From: Uloborus plumipes
Taxonomy: Eukaryota; Arthropoda; Arachnida; Araneae; Uloboridae
DNA: 64,000 bases
Assembly: GCA_038373865.1 (NCBI GenBank)
Contig: JAXGGA010002156.1
Coordinates: forward strand, 38,501 to 102,500
Reading direction: 5' to 3'
Part shown: piece after piece, positions 1 to 10,362 of the stretch
Position numbering within the stretch: the first letter of the stretch is position 1
How the letters are laid out: each line of letters starts with the position of its first letter
Notes under the pieces: model-generated
Told to the model about the DNA's origin: nothing
The model's database searches: none
What the model saw: the letters and a program-made list of their open reading frames with translations, nothing else
Translations under genes and position numbers: made by a program

Positions 1-139
1 ACGCTCGTCATGAGCGCCACCATGTTCTGCATGGTGGCGAAGGAGCAAGGGCCGGTGGATGTCCGAGGAGGTGGTTCAGCGGGACGCTCTGTTTCGGACT
101 TCAAATTGAATCTGAGCAAGGGACTACACGAAGTCTGAG
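1..139. other. GC-rich segment at window edge, possible coding scrap
   Basis: This stretch is clearly richer in G and C than the DNA that follows. That is the usual look of an exon in this window, and the next phosphatase exon is expected on this side. I could not confirm one. On the minus strand one frame is open and contains LKSET and TGP, loosely like the SETHGGEDV..TGP region of alkaline phosphatases. A different frame reads RHHAEHGGAHD. The two resemblances need different frames, so at most one can be real, and no clean acceptor site fits. It may be an eroded exon copy or unrelated DNA. Confidence 0.2.
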
Positions 140-1263
140 GTCCAAAAAAGGAACCAAATAGAAATTTGTTAATGCTAAAAAAAGAAGGGGAAGAAGAAGA
201 ATTCAAAATTTAGCTTTTAAGTCATAAAATTACTGCTTTTTACACATTGACGTTTCGTTGTACGCAACTTTTGCTTTTTTTTTATTACAGTTTGAGTATT
301 TAACTTGCATCACTTGACGCAATTTTTAATTTCCATGACACACAGGACAACGCAACTAGTTTATTAAAAAAATGCTTAAAATGTTTTTTCCCCTATAGTA
401 AAAAAAAAAAAAAAAAACTTCCGAAAAATGAAAAAAACTTTCTTCCCTTTCTTTCTAGAAGTTTTTCTCTTCTTGAGATTCTCTCGAAGTCTAAAAATTT
501 TCAATTAAAACACTTCAACAAAAATCCGTCTTTTCGCTGCAATTTGCCGGTCTCACGGGAGAATGCTTTAGACAATTGCTTAGTTCGAAGAAGAAAAGAA
601 AGACAAATTCTTTTCTTTGTCTTCAGGGTTTTTTTTCTCTTTTTTTCGCTGAAGACCTCAAGACAGCAAAATGTATAAATCGGTTGCTGGAAGAATAGTA
701 AAAACAAAAAGCACAACACTGAAATGTTTGGTATTAGTTTTAAAGATTACACATTTTTAAAGCCACTGCTTGGGAAGCTGTAAAGCGTTTTTTTTTTTTT
801 TTTTTTTCGTGTGTGGAAAGCAAAAATTAGCACACTAGAAATTTATGTAATGAGAATATATTTCATTTAGACTGTTTTAAATTGGGCATAAAAAACGTAC
901 CATTTATCAAACAGTTGAATTTACTGTATACCCTTTCCATCATTGCCAACCCAAAAATGCATAACTGGGCACAAATTGTGATTTATGCAGTAGTACTAGG
1001 TGCCGTATCTAAGCGTTTAAAGTTAATGATAAAAGAATAACGTTTGAAAAACACCCATTCCAAAATATTTTATTAAAAATGATGATGAGATTTACTGTCT
1101 TCAATGAGGAAAAAAAACTAAGTAAGTGAGAGACAAAAATTAACGAAAACAAAAGCAAAAAAACACAAATGAAAAGATAATCAGTCTTTCAACTAAAGAT
1201 GCATACTTAATATTCAATTTTCAGTTTAAATTTGGCATTGAAAAAGCATAAAAGTAGAAACTT
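140..1263. other. Intronic stretch, no feature seen
   Basis: AT-rich DNA with poly-A and poly-T tracts (for example near 400-417 and 789-807). The short open frames here are low-complexity and have no recognisable protein signature. Confidence 0.6.
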
Positions 1264-1371
1264 CCCAGGTAGTACAAAAAAGGCTTTAACTTTTTATAAA
1301 CGTTTTTAATCGGTTGTTACAACGTTAATAACCATTTTACAACCTTTATTCAACGAAGTGTGCTACTTGGG
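1264..1371. repeat. 108-bp CCCAGGTAG MITE, copy 1
   Basis: Starts CCCAGGTAGTACA and ends TGTGCTACTTGGG, so the ends are inverted repeats of about 13 bp. The interior (AACGTTAATAACCATTTTAC) is shared with copies at 29641-29748 and 49321-49427, and a partial copy lies at 15488-15560. It has no coding capacity. The family is a very short non-autonomous DNA transposon. The target duplication is not clear enough to name the superfamily. Confidence 0.85.
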
Positions 1372-1599
1372 TTAATTAAACAGGCATTTTCCCTTCAAGA
1401 ACTAGAGGAATTTTGTCAACATGTAAAGAAAAATGGAGTATTTCTTAAAGTTTCTAACTGTTAAATAAATCTATAACGAATGGAGTTATTATTTTAAAAC
1501 TTAATGTAAATTTTTATCGAAGTTTTGAAATTTTTTTAATGATAAGTTTATAGATTTTTTACGGAGAAAATATATTATCGATGAAATTTTACTACATGT

Positions 1600-1890
1600 A
1601 TACTAATTGCTAAAACAATAGATTTAAGTGATTTGAAATGAAATTTAGGTCCCGGACGAAGTAAGCAATCTTGATTATTGTAAAAAAAACTCGCACTTCG
1701 TTGGACAATTAAATAAAATAACTGTACAATGTTTTGCCCCTGTAAACGCAATAAAAAATATTTTCTTCTCTTTAAATCCCTGACATCAGTCACAAAGTGG
1801 AGCAAACTGATCAAACCGATCTTTTTACGCAGTAAGTAAGCTGCGCATTTCTTGATCTTGAGCTGAACAAATGTCTTTTTTTGAGGCAAC
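1600..1890. repeat. Diverged copy of exon D downstream flank
   Basis: This segment resembles 3590-3850 and 6930-7180 in the same order: the GTAAGCAATCTT block, the CGCAATAAAAAA block, then TTTAAATCCCTGACA followed by a CACAAA stretch. It is the most diverged of the copies, and any exon part has decayed beyond recognition. Confidence 0.6.
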
Positions 1891-2135
1891 GGAGCTAATC
1901 TGAAACCTTAAACTTTCTGGAAAAAATTCGGAACAAATGGAAATATTTTTTTCCAACTTGAATACAAGGTTTGAAATTTGTTTGAATTATAATACATTTA
2001 TGGAGATTTTCTTAAAATATATTTACAGAATATACGCAGGAAAAGATATAATAGAAGTAAGACATGTCACTTACAAAAACAACAAAACAGATCGATTCAT
2101 GGTAAAAGTCATTGTTAAAAATATCTTAAAATTTC

Positions 2136-2180
2136 ACGGTAAAAGTTACAGGCATCCATGTTGCCTATAACTTTTACCGT
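2136..2180. repeat. 45-bp inverted repeat
   Basis: ACGGTAAAAGTTACAGGCA pairs with TGCCTATAACTTTTACCGT around a short loop. It is followed by more ACTGTAAAATTTTACGGTAG-type sequence, the motif of the CACTGTAAAA repeat family seen at 37073, 56961 and 63063. Probably a fragment related to such an element. Confidence 0.6.
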
Positions 2181-2365
2181 AAAATCCCTTTTTACTGTAA
2201 AATTTTACGGTAGAAAAATTAAGTTTTAAAGCGCTCCAGATGCGAGCAGCTGAAATGGAACCAGGGACTCAATATTCACACACCGCTTTTCTATCTACTG
2301 CACCAAGTGAGTGGAAAAGTGGTTGATGTTGTTGTTGTTGTGACTTAATCCGACTTGTTAAACAG

Positions 2366-3010
2366 TATCATCTAAAAAATCAAGTCCATGAACCCTTGAG
2401 AAAGCAATTTCTCAAGCAACTCGGAAGAGGAAAACAGTTGGCTCTTCAGGCAGCCAATGCACGACAAAATATGGCACGCATGGCAAATGTTACAACTTGG
2501 GCAGGGAGGCAAAACTTTAGACCCTGACTCGTAACACAGAGAGCAAAGATGCCCGCTGCGGAACCCGATCAGAGCCGTCTGTATACTTCTACTATTGGCT
2601 GGGCCCGATTAAGATATCACGGGCCCTAGGCCAAATACTTTTTTGGGGTCCCCTGTACTGAGGCTTTACAATTTTAGGCATAGGATAAAACACATTTAGG
2701 CATTGACTACAGCAATTTCAGCCATTCGGGGGCCCCTAAATTGTGGGGGCCCTAGGCCGCGGCCTAGTTGGTCTATTCAGTAATCAGGCCCTGGCTATTG
2801 GTCCAAGTTAGAGCAGCACCAGGACGAGAACCATCGTACCAGTCATGAGCAGGGGCTTTTCTCCAAACAGTGTTTATATTAATCTTGGCCTTCGAAGCAA
2901 TTTCTGAATAAGTAAGACAGCCGATATCTGTAGGGTCTTTAAGACTGCCTTCTCAAGCTAGTCCATCCGCAATTTCATTACCACTGACGTTCACGGGAAG
3001 GTGATCATCA
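2366..3010 (-). pseudogene. LINE reverse-transcriptase C-terminus (RNase H) relic
   Basis: Read on the minus strand from about 3010, this encodes VNVSGNEIADGLA, then a stop in place of an expected basic residue, then KDPTDIGCLTYSEIASKAK, WRKAPAHDWYDGSRPGAAL and, beyond an inserted element, QTALIGFRSGH, KVLPPCPSCN, CHILSCIGC and GFMDLI. GNEIAD is the last conserved block of the RNase H domain found at the C-terminus of Jockey/I/CR1-type non-LTR retrotransposons of arthropods. The downstream GFRSGH and Cys-rich PPCPSC part fits the same proteins. It is dead: an internal stop, a hAT MITE at 2599-2794 splitting it, and no upstream polymerase domain. Family assignment rests on pattern recognition. 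Confidence 0.8.
2599..2794. mobile_element. Small hAT-like MITE inside the LINE relic
   Basis: Ends are CTGGGCCCGATTAAG and, inverted, CCAGGGCCTGATTAC, flanked by the direct repeat CTATTGG (2592-2598 and 2795-2801). Removing the element and one repeat copy brings the two halves of the LINE reading together, which supports the boundaries. The CAGGGCC(G)GATTA terminus and a duplication of 7-8 bp fit the hAT superfamily. Confidence 0.8.
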
Positions 3011-3589
3011 GGTGAGTGGAAAGAGGACTATCTGTAACACACAGTAAGTCACCAAGTGTACCCATTGGCGCTGCAGGTGCTTTTTTTCTCGGTACAATTG
3101 ACTGTAAACATTTTCTGTACGGTAAACGCTACATTTTACAGTAATATTTTCCCTAAAAGTTTCCTGAATTTTTAACTATGCATGCCCCAGTCGAAATGAA
3201 AGTAATATAAGCACTGTTCATTGTTTCCAAAAAAATCATATTTTTTGGGCCGGTTGATAAAAAGAGCTAACAAATGTTTCGCTGCTGAGCGAATTTTTTC
3301 TTTCTTAATCTGTAAATTCATGCCCCAGTCATGAGATTGAGACCATGAGATTGTTGAAATTACTCAAGCCTATCCTCTTACCTAGTAAGTAATTTGCTTA
3401 TAGAGAGAGAGAAAGGTTTCATTCTGGGCAATGGGGCAGGCGAAAGAGCAAAACTTCTAAAACATTAAAATTTTTGAAACAAATCCGGAACAAATGGAAA
3501 TAGTTTTTTAAACCTGAATGCAAGGTTGGATACACGTGTTGCATTTTTTTGTTTGTTTGTTTTAGTTATCGTATAGTTACTTGAGGTTT

Positions 3590-3841
3590 TTTCGCGTGTC
3601 TACAAATCACAAAAATAATAAATTTGAGTGATTTTTGCTAAAAGTCATTCGCCATGCGAAGTAAAAACAATTAGCAATCTTCATTGCCTTTTTTTCTAAT
3701 CATTCTTTCTTGGGAAGTTAAATCAAAAGAGCTGTCAAACATTTGACTTCTAAACGCAATATAAAAAAGCCATTCTTAATTTTTAAATCCCTGACACCGA
3801 CCACAAAATCACTCAAATTATTCAAGCTGATTCTCTAACAC
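3590..3841. repeat. Copy of exon D downstream intron flank
   Basis: Matches 6930-7175 block by block, including AAATCCCTGACAC and CACAAAATCACTCAAATTAT. It runs directly into the eroded exon copy at 3842-4010. A still shorter, weaker copy may lie near 3300-3390 (TTACCTAGTAAGTAAT). Confidence 0.75.
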
Positions 3842-4010
3842 AGCAAGTAATCCGTACTCTTCGGGAAAACTTGGTCGAACTCCCTCTTGTTAGCCACGCA
3901 TTTGTACTTTTCTAAGGTTTTTTTTTACTAAGGCCCCTCGTCTTTTTGTAGTTCTGCCAGGAATCGATAAGGCTATGTCCGTCCTCCCAACGTGTCATGC
4001 TCTTTTGCCA
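3842..4010 (-). pseudogene. Pseudo-exon: eroded copy of alkaline phosphatase exon D
   Basis: On the plus strand this segment shares AAGTAATCCGT, CTCCCTCTTGTTAGCCACG, AGGCCCCTCGTCTT and CTGCCAGGAATCGATAAGG with true exon D (7176-7383), in the same order and spacing. About 20 bases (TTCTAAGG plus a T run) are inserted between the VANKREF and GLKYKY parts. The donor site is destroyed, and similarity stops near 4010, so about the first 65 bases of the exon are missing. It lies downstream of the real exon in the same intron and same orientation, so this was a local partial gene duplication. It cannot be spliced as a functional exon. Confidence 0.85.
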
Positions 4011-4072
4011 TGCACTACATGATGACGCAATTTGCAACAGTACTGCTGCACCATCATGCAAGACATGGTTAC

Positions 4073-6700
4073 TAGGGTGAGTCGAAAAAATCGATTTTTT
4101 TATTTCGAAATAGCATTACCTCTCAAAAGTTGTGGTTTAGTATCCACAACTTGGGAAAAATATGAAAAAAATTCTAAGTTGACGTCTTCGGTTCGCGCAT
4201 GAGGCTCAAAGTTGGAAAAAATATGTTAAAAATGGAAATTTTCAAGAAGAAAAAAGAAAAAAAAAACTGTAACTTTTTATAATGCACATACTATAAGCTG
4301 TAAATATTTTGTGCATTTTTAATCTAAAAAAATATGTTATAGCTTTTACATATGATCTTTAGTTTGCACATCAGCCTTAAATTGGGTTAAAATCGCCTAC
4401 AATGTCAAATTTCGAAAATATCGATTTTTTTTATTTCGAAATCGCATTACGTCTCAAAAGTTGTGGTTTGGTATCCAAAATTTGGGAAAAATAAATAAAA
4501 AATCTAAGTTGACTACTTCGGTTCGCGCATGAGGCTCAAAGTTGGAAAATATATGCTAAAAATGGAAAATTTCAAAAAAATTTTGAAAAAAAAAGAAATT
4601 CTTTTTTCTATAGAAACTGTTTCAAATTGTTAGTAGTTAACATAAGTTGAACCCAAAAAATTATATATAACTTTTAGAAGATACATTCTGTTTGTGCATA
4701 AGGCTCAAGATATTAAAAAAAATGTCAAAAACTGAACCAGAACGCACTATGTCGGCGCTGTGCCGGTATATTTTTGTTCTTCAGCCGACTTTTCTAGACA
4801 TTACACAGATTCTAGGAGACAGTTCAAAGTCCCTGCAGTCTGCACTCCCTTTGGTTGTTACTTAGTCAGCTAGACCCGCCAAACAAACAGCATCTTTAAT
4901 TAGCAACTGAAAGTGAATCAAAAAGTGCAGCGTGTTTAGCTTTGGGTGAGTTTTTTTTTGTAACTTTATAGCATATTTTTATGCTCAAGTTTTGTTATAC
5001 TGTTCTCCGTTCTCCGAATAATAAATAATGGAACCCCAGAAAACTTCTAAACTTTTAATTATTTGTCCGTTTTTTGGTGTACCGAAAGGGTTAAGTCAAA
5101 GTGTTTTAACCACATGTGCAGATGTGTTGTTAGCTTGCTTTGAAGAAAAATCGCAATCTGTAAAAGGCGAACCTTTTTCAAGGATTTCAGATTGCATGGC
5201 TCATAGAAGAAATTTACTGCAAAGCTTCTATGCCAACGGTCAGTCATGTACGTATTGTAAAATTGATAAAGGATTACCATAAAACTACACTTTGAGAAAG
5301 TCATTTAGTCGTGATAAAGGTAAATTGAACTTCAAGACAAAACTTAATCATTTTGTTAATTAAGCGAAGTCTAAACTTTTTGACGTTGCTTCTTTCAAGT
5401 GTGCAATGAATTTTTCGTGTTCTTGTGTGTGCTAAAAAGTATATCTCTTGTAGATGTACACTATACATCTGTACATTGGTATAGAACGCACATTGGTATT
5501 ACCACTGTACATTGGTATAGAAGCTTTGCAGTAATTTTCTTCTATTTAAGCAGATATGCAATCTGAAATCCTTGAAAAAGGTTCGCCTTTTACAGATTGC
5601 GATTTTTCTTCAAAACAAGTTAACAACACATCTGCACATGTGGGTAAAACACTTTGACTTAACCCTTTCGGTGCACCAAAAAACGAACAAACAATTAAAC
5701 GTTTAGAAAATTTCCGGGGTTCCATTATTTATTAGTCGGAGAACGGAGAACAGTATAACAAAACTTGAGCATAAAAATATGCTATCAAGTTACAAAAAAA
5801 AAAAAAAAAAACTCACCCAAAGCTAAACACGCTGTACTTTTTGATCCACTTTCAGTTGCTAATTAAAGATACTGTTTGTTTGGCGGGTCTAGCTGACTAA
5901 GTGACAACCAAAGGGAGTGCAGACTGCAGGGACTTCGAACTGTCTCCTAGAATCTGTGTAATGTTTAGACAAGTCGGCTGTAGAATAAAAATATACCGGC
6001 ACAGTACCGACGTAGTGCGTTCTGGTTCAGTTTTTGACTTTTTTTTTTTTTTTTTTCATATTTTGAGCCTTATGCACAAGCAGAATGTATCTTTTAAAAG
6101 TTATATGTATATTTTTCGGTTTAAATTATGCTATCTACTAACAATTTAAATCAGACTCGATAGAAAACAATTACTTTTTTTTTCAAATTATTTTTTGAAA
6201 TTTTCCTTTTTTAGCATATATTTTCCAACTTTGAGCTTCATGCGCGAGCCGAAGGAGTCAACTTAGATTATTTTTTATTATTTTTCCCAAATTTTGGATA
6301 CCAAACCACAATTTATGAGAGGTAATGCGATTTCGAAATTAAAAAAAATCGATATTTTCGAAATTTGACATTGTAGGCGATTTTAGCCCAATTTAAGGCA
6401 GATGTGCAAACTAATGATCGTATGTAAAACCTATAAAATATTTTTTTAGATTAAAAATGCAAAAAATATTTACAGCTTATGGCAGTTGCATTAGAAAAAA
6501 TTACAATTTTTTTTTTCTTTTTTCCTTTTGAAAATTTTCATTTTTAACATATTTTTTCCAACTTTGAGCCTCATGCGCGAACCGAAGACGTCAACTTAGA
6601 ATTTTTTTCATATTTTTCCCAAGTTGTGGATACTAAACCACAACTTTTGAGAGGTAATGCTATTTCGAAATAAAAAAATCGATTTTTTCGACTCACCCTA
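4073..6700. mobile_element. 2.6-kb foldback transposon with about 1.2-kb inverted arms
   Basis: The left end begins TAGGGTGAGTCGAAAAAATC and the right end is its inverse. Both are flanked by a perfect 8-bp direct repeat, ATGGTTAC (4065-4072 and 6701-6708). Almost the whole element is an inverted repeat: left arm about 4073-5235, right arm about 5515-6700, with roughly 280 bp of loop containing several CATTGGTAT repeats. Arms are similar but not identical (small indels, scattered changes). An ATG frame (5028-5282) and its inverted partner near 5736-5550 are the only coding-like sequence. No transposase is recognised. An 8-bp duplication occurs in hAT and P families, but these termini do not let me choose. 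Confidence 0.9.
5028..5282 (+). other. Short open frame inside foldback element, unknown
   Basis: An 84-residue frame starting MEPQKTSKLL at the inner end of the left arm. The right arm carries the mirror-image version with the same start (MEPRKFSKRL) and shared blocks such as EEKSQSVKGEPFSRISDC, then a stop shortly after. Part of the 84-residue frame runs into the loop. I recognise no domain. It may be the N-terminal remnant of a captured or original element gene, or chance. A single short frame is weak evidence for a protein. Confidence 0.2.
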
Positions 6701-6929
6701 ATGGTTACGCAGTATGCAAAAGTCCCACTGCACCACTACGTAGGACATGGTGGCCAAGAAGTACATAAGCACAAGTCTGCGCATACGAATGGCGTACACT
6801 CACCTGCACACACACACACCCAAACTTCTATCGAAATTTATGATTGCAAAAAACATAATTTAAATTCCAGATTTCAAAATTCCGATTTCTTTTTTTTTTT
6901 AATTTTGAGTTGTTGTTTATTTATGGAGG

Positions 6930-7175
6930 TCTTTCCACGTGTCTACCAATCAAAAAAATAATAAGCTTGAGAGATTTGTGCTAAAACTCATGCGCCAGGC
7001 TAAGTGAAAACAATAAGCAGTCTATATTGTTTTGTTGGACCATACTTCTTCAGAAAGTTAAATCCAAAAAACTGTCAAACGTTTTAAGCTAAACCCAATA
7101 AAATGGCCATTCAAGAATGGCCATCTTTAAATCCCTGACACTGGCCACAAAATCACTCAAATTATTCAAGCTTAC
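6930..7175. repeat. Intron flank of exon D, parent copy of local repeats
   Basis: The intron sequence immediately downstream of exon D in transcript sense. It is the best-preserved of the copies also seen at 3590-3841 and 1600-1890, and it carries the working donor (GTAAGC) at 7175-7170. Confidence 0.65.
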
Positions 7176-7383
7176 CCAACAAGTAATCCGTGCTCTTCGG
7201 GTCAACTTGGTCAAACTCCCTCTTGTTAGCCACGTACTTGTACTTGAGGCCCCTCGTCTTCTTGTCGCTCTGCCAGGAATCGATAAGGTTCTGTCCGTCC
7301 TCGCGACGTCCCATGTCCGTTGGGATTTGGACGTCTTCCTCCTTCTTGGGCAGAAAATTACTGCGCCCGCCTCCGAGGATGAC
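7176..7383 (-). CDS. Alkaline phosphatase, internal exon D
   Basis: This 208-base exon encodes 69 residues plus one base: VILGGGRSNFLPKKEEDV, then a Lys/Arg-rich stretch, ending DQVDPKSTDYLLG. The ILGGGR start and the LxPxxxDYLLGLF end are standard landmarks in the middle of animal alkaline phosphatases, enzymes that hydrolyse phosphate monoesters at a two-Zn, one-Mg centre, usually GPI-anchored outside the cell. The acceptor is TTCCAG at 7385-7384. The donor GTAAGC starts at 7175, leaving phase 1, so the next exon should begin by completing the Gly of LLG. It enters in phase 0, as exon C leaves. The following exon, with the GGRIDHGHH-type metal ligands, was not found and should lie below position 1. 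A pseudo-exon copy is at 3842-4010. Confidence 0.93.
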
Positions 7384-7620
7384 CTGGAACGAGATAAGGT
7401 GGAAAACTAATGGCGTGGATTAAGTCAATGTTTCGGGTTTGAGCGTTATTTTTAGATTTTGGTTGTCTTTGTTTCGAAGGAATATAAGCGCTTTTTTTTT
7501 CTTTTTTATCTTGACTGAAAGAAATAAAGTGATTTGTAACCGAGTCAAACTGCGTTTTAATGGCGCCTCTAAATGCTATCGAAATCCTCTTTAAATTGGA
7601 AGTTCGTTGAAAAAAGATTA

Positions 7621-8186
7621 CAGTGAACTCTCACTTATACGCCACCTCATTTATGCACCTTTTTCACTTATACGACAATTTTAAATAGTCCCAGCACATT
7701 CCATACCAAAATAATGATAGTATCATTCGTTTATGCGTCGCTCTAAAGATAAATATTTCACTTATGCGCCGAATTTCCCCTAAAATATTTTGAAAAAAAA
7801 ATGTATTTTCTTTAAAAAAATGAGCATTTTTCTTCACTTTCCTCTTTAATCTTTTGCCTCTATTACTCGCAGAAGGCATTTTTTCCGCTTGAACTAGAGT
7901 TTGGAGAGGGTCAATTATCGATTATGCATCGTTTTAAAGGGAACGGTTTGTAATTAGGTACACTACAATTTTTGTTTTCTCTTTTTTATTATTGTAGCTA
8001 TGTTACAGTAATTGCCAAACCGTAGTAAAATGTCCCTTTTCTAAAGAAAATTTCTTATTCATTCTCTCATTAGAAACTATGTTGCGTTTTAGTCCTTAAA
8101 ATAGGTTTGTTCATTTATACGTCTCTCTCCCTTATGCGCCTTTTTCTGTTGGTCCCTTGGGCCGGCGCATAAGTGAGAGTTCACTG
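7621..8186. mobile_element. 566-bp Tigger/pogo-like MITE
   Basis: Begins CAGTGAACTCTCACTTATAC and ends with the inverse (GTGAGAGTTCACTG), flanked by TA on both sides (7619-7620, 8187-8188). Repeated ACTTATACG / CTTATGCGC motifs recur inside. TA duplication and the CAGTGAA terminus fit the pogo/Tigger branch of Tc1-mariner elements. No transposase frame remains. Confidence 0.85.
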
Positions 8187-8389
8187 TATTTGTTTAAAGT
8201 AGCTCTTGAAAATACTTTTGTGGGATCATATTTGCACTATACTAATACTTATTATGTTACTTCTAAATATTTTGGGCAACACCATTTTCATTCAAAAAAA
8301 AACATCAATTGGTGCACAAAACAGTCTGGAAAGACTGCAAAAATATGAGATCTGTGTTTCATTGTACGAATTTTATAAAGAACACTAGC

Positions 8390-9200
8390 TGCCAGGGCAG
8401 CTAGATTAGCTTCCTGCGGCATGTTGATGCATAACGTCCCCCCTTTCTAACTTTTACCGCATTCTGAAGTTATATTATTTGATATAATTTAATGTTCATT
8501 CGATTTCAAGACATACCACGCACGTGGCCCGGCGTTGCACGGGCACTTGGTGCCCTGAAAGCAGTGAGAAAAAAATTTAAAGAAACTATTCCCCGCCAAG
8601 GCGGCTCGCTTACAGGCGCTTCACGCCTTTACTTTTTTCCTATATAAAAAAAAATCATTCGAATTATTGAGATGCTTCACGCCTTCAAGATGGTGAGGAA
8701 AGTTTCAGTAAGTTCAGCTCGCTCAAAGGAAAAAAGCAGACATAGATACTCAGTTTTTAATATAAGTAGATGGCTCTTCAACAAATAAATGTTTCAAAAT
8801 ATTACCAGTAGCTAGCGATAAAAATTCTACGTAAGTGGCCCGCTTATGAGTTTCGTGTTTGATTTAGTTAAGCCTTCATTCAAAATTCTCATTATCATTG
8901 TTATCACTGTTTCATAGCAACGACGGTTTGCAAGAATGGATTTCATATTTAATCATTTATTAGGCTTAATCGCTTTAAACTTGACTACTTATTAATTGAT
9001 ATCTTCGCTAATTAAAATCGTATAATTATATAGATTGAAACTAATGAAGCTTGAAAAATTACCTATCTATCGGTACCTGGCTCGACTTTCAGTTCATTGG
9101 CGTTCAGGAGAAAGAAGCGTGACATAGAAAGATAGTTAGAAAGAAAGATAGTTAGAAAGATACTCAGTTTTTAATATAAGTAGATGAACTCTACTTTTAT
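8390..9200. repeat. Possible non-LTR retrotransposon or SINE 3' debris
   Basis: Contains the phrase GGCCCGGCGTTGCACGGGC (about 8526-8544) and two copies of GATACTCAGTTTTTAATATA (about 8737 and 9160), the second preceded by GAAAGATAGTTA repeats. Such phrases are typical of 3' tails of retroposons in many invertebrates. No coding sequence. The assignment is tentative. Confidence 0.3.
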
Positions 9201-9660
9201 AACATACTGTTAAATTTTGGAGACTCCCAAGAACAGTATTTATATATTACACTATAACGGAACGAGGTACGTCCGTTAAGAAAGTACTGTTATTGTGATT
9301 GCGACTAAAGTAGAAGATTCTGACCAAAAATTTCATACGTATTTAGCAAGGTTGTAATGCAAAAATAAATAATTTAATTAATTGAAAAATAAAATAAGAT
9401 AGGCAAATGAAGTCGTAAAATACTTAACATTTTAACACTGAATATATAATGTATTTTTAACTAAGAAAATCAAAAGAGTATAAAAATGTCTTTTCAAATT
9501 AACTCAGAGCATAAAGGGTTAATGGCTTTTTCATGTTGAAGAAAAAACAGCATTATTATATTTGGAAAATATGGACAATTAGAAAATCGCTTTATTATAA
9601 CTAGTTTTGGAGAAAATGAAAGTGTATCAGACGTTCCACGTTACGACAAAGTCAATTTAA

Positions 9661-10160
9661 ATGCCTAACGTCCCTTTTTAGGGACGGTCCAAAAAAGGGT
9701 CTGAATTTCCCCAAAATGAACATTTCAACCAAATAATAGTGTTAAATTAGTACCTTGGTATTGTTTCAACTCATTATAAACAGATTGCAGCACATAACCA
9801 TCGTAAATTGTGTTCTGTAGCAGTTTTAATATGACCTTTATCAAAAATGACATCGTTCACAATCTCAAGAAAAAAAGCTAAGTTTTCGAAGTTATTCCCA
9901 GCTTCCCTGTTTATGTTAATTGCGGATTTTATTTCTTCTTATAAAAAAGTCTTTTTAAATATTATATCGTAGGCAGAAAAAAATTAGTATAAAAAGTATG
10001 TACCTTCTGGGGTCTATTGTAACTTTTAAGGGAAGATTTTTCTTTCCTTAATAAAAAAAAAATATTTTGCATGATATGTTTTTAATTATTTTTCCTGTTC
10101 ATTAAACACTTTAACTAGTATACAAAATATCTTTGGAAAAAAATGTCAGGCATTAATGGG
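9661..10160. mobile_element. TTAA-type (piggyBac-like) element, copy 1
   Basis: About 500 bp, flanked by TTAA (9657-9660 and 10161-10164). It is closely similar to the outer parts of 52170-54577 and, inverted, to 63108-63608 (shared ends CCTTTTTAGGGACGGTCC and TGTCAGGCATTAATGGG). The left terminal bases are shorter than in the sister copies. Non-coding. It ends only about 20 bases from the donor of exon C, so it is the intron sequence next to that splice site. Confidence 0.8.
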
Positions 10161-10183
10161 TTAAGAAACTATGAGCAACTTAC

Positions 10184-10362
10184 ATTGATATTTCTTCCAG
10201 GATCGTTTTCGACCAGCTGCCGAGCGATATCTTTGCAACGAGGTCGACTGTCTTCTGGTATCTTCGCATCGCTCTCCCAGTACCGACTCGCCGAGTGGCC
10301 ATACATGGCGGCAGGGGTAGCGTGCGTCACTCGTGTTGTTGTCACAAGTCCGGTTGATTTTC
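10184..10362 (-). CDS. Alkaline phosphatase, internal exon C
   Basis: This 179-base exon completes a split Gly and encodes 59 residues starting [20 protein letters not shown] and ending [20 protein letters not shown] carries the His and Thr that in the human enzymes contribute to the Mg site (His153 and Ser/Thr155). The Arg of SASRYW matches the phosphate-binding Arg166. The acceptor is AAAG at 10364-10363 after a T-rich tract. The donor GTAAGT starts at 10183, immediately after the Asn codon (phase 0), and joins exon D to read GRNIN-VILGGGR, as in the family. No stop or frameshift. The downstream intron begins with a TTAA-type transposon. Confidence 0.95.

Noticed and set aside
1..139. Calling this the last alkaline phosphatase exon
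   Set aside because: The two family-like phrases fall in different frames, and no acceptor fits the phase left by exon D. Reported only as a low-confidence segment.
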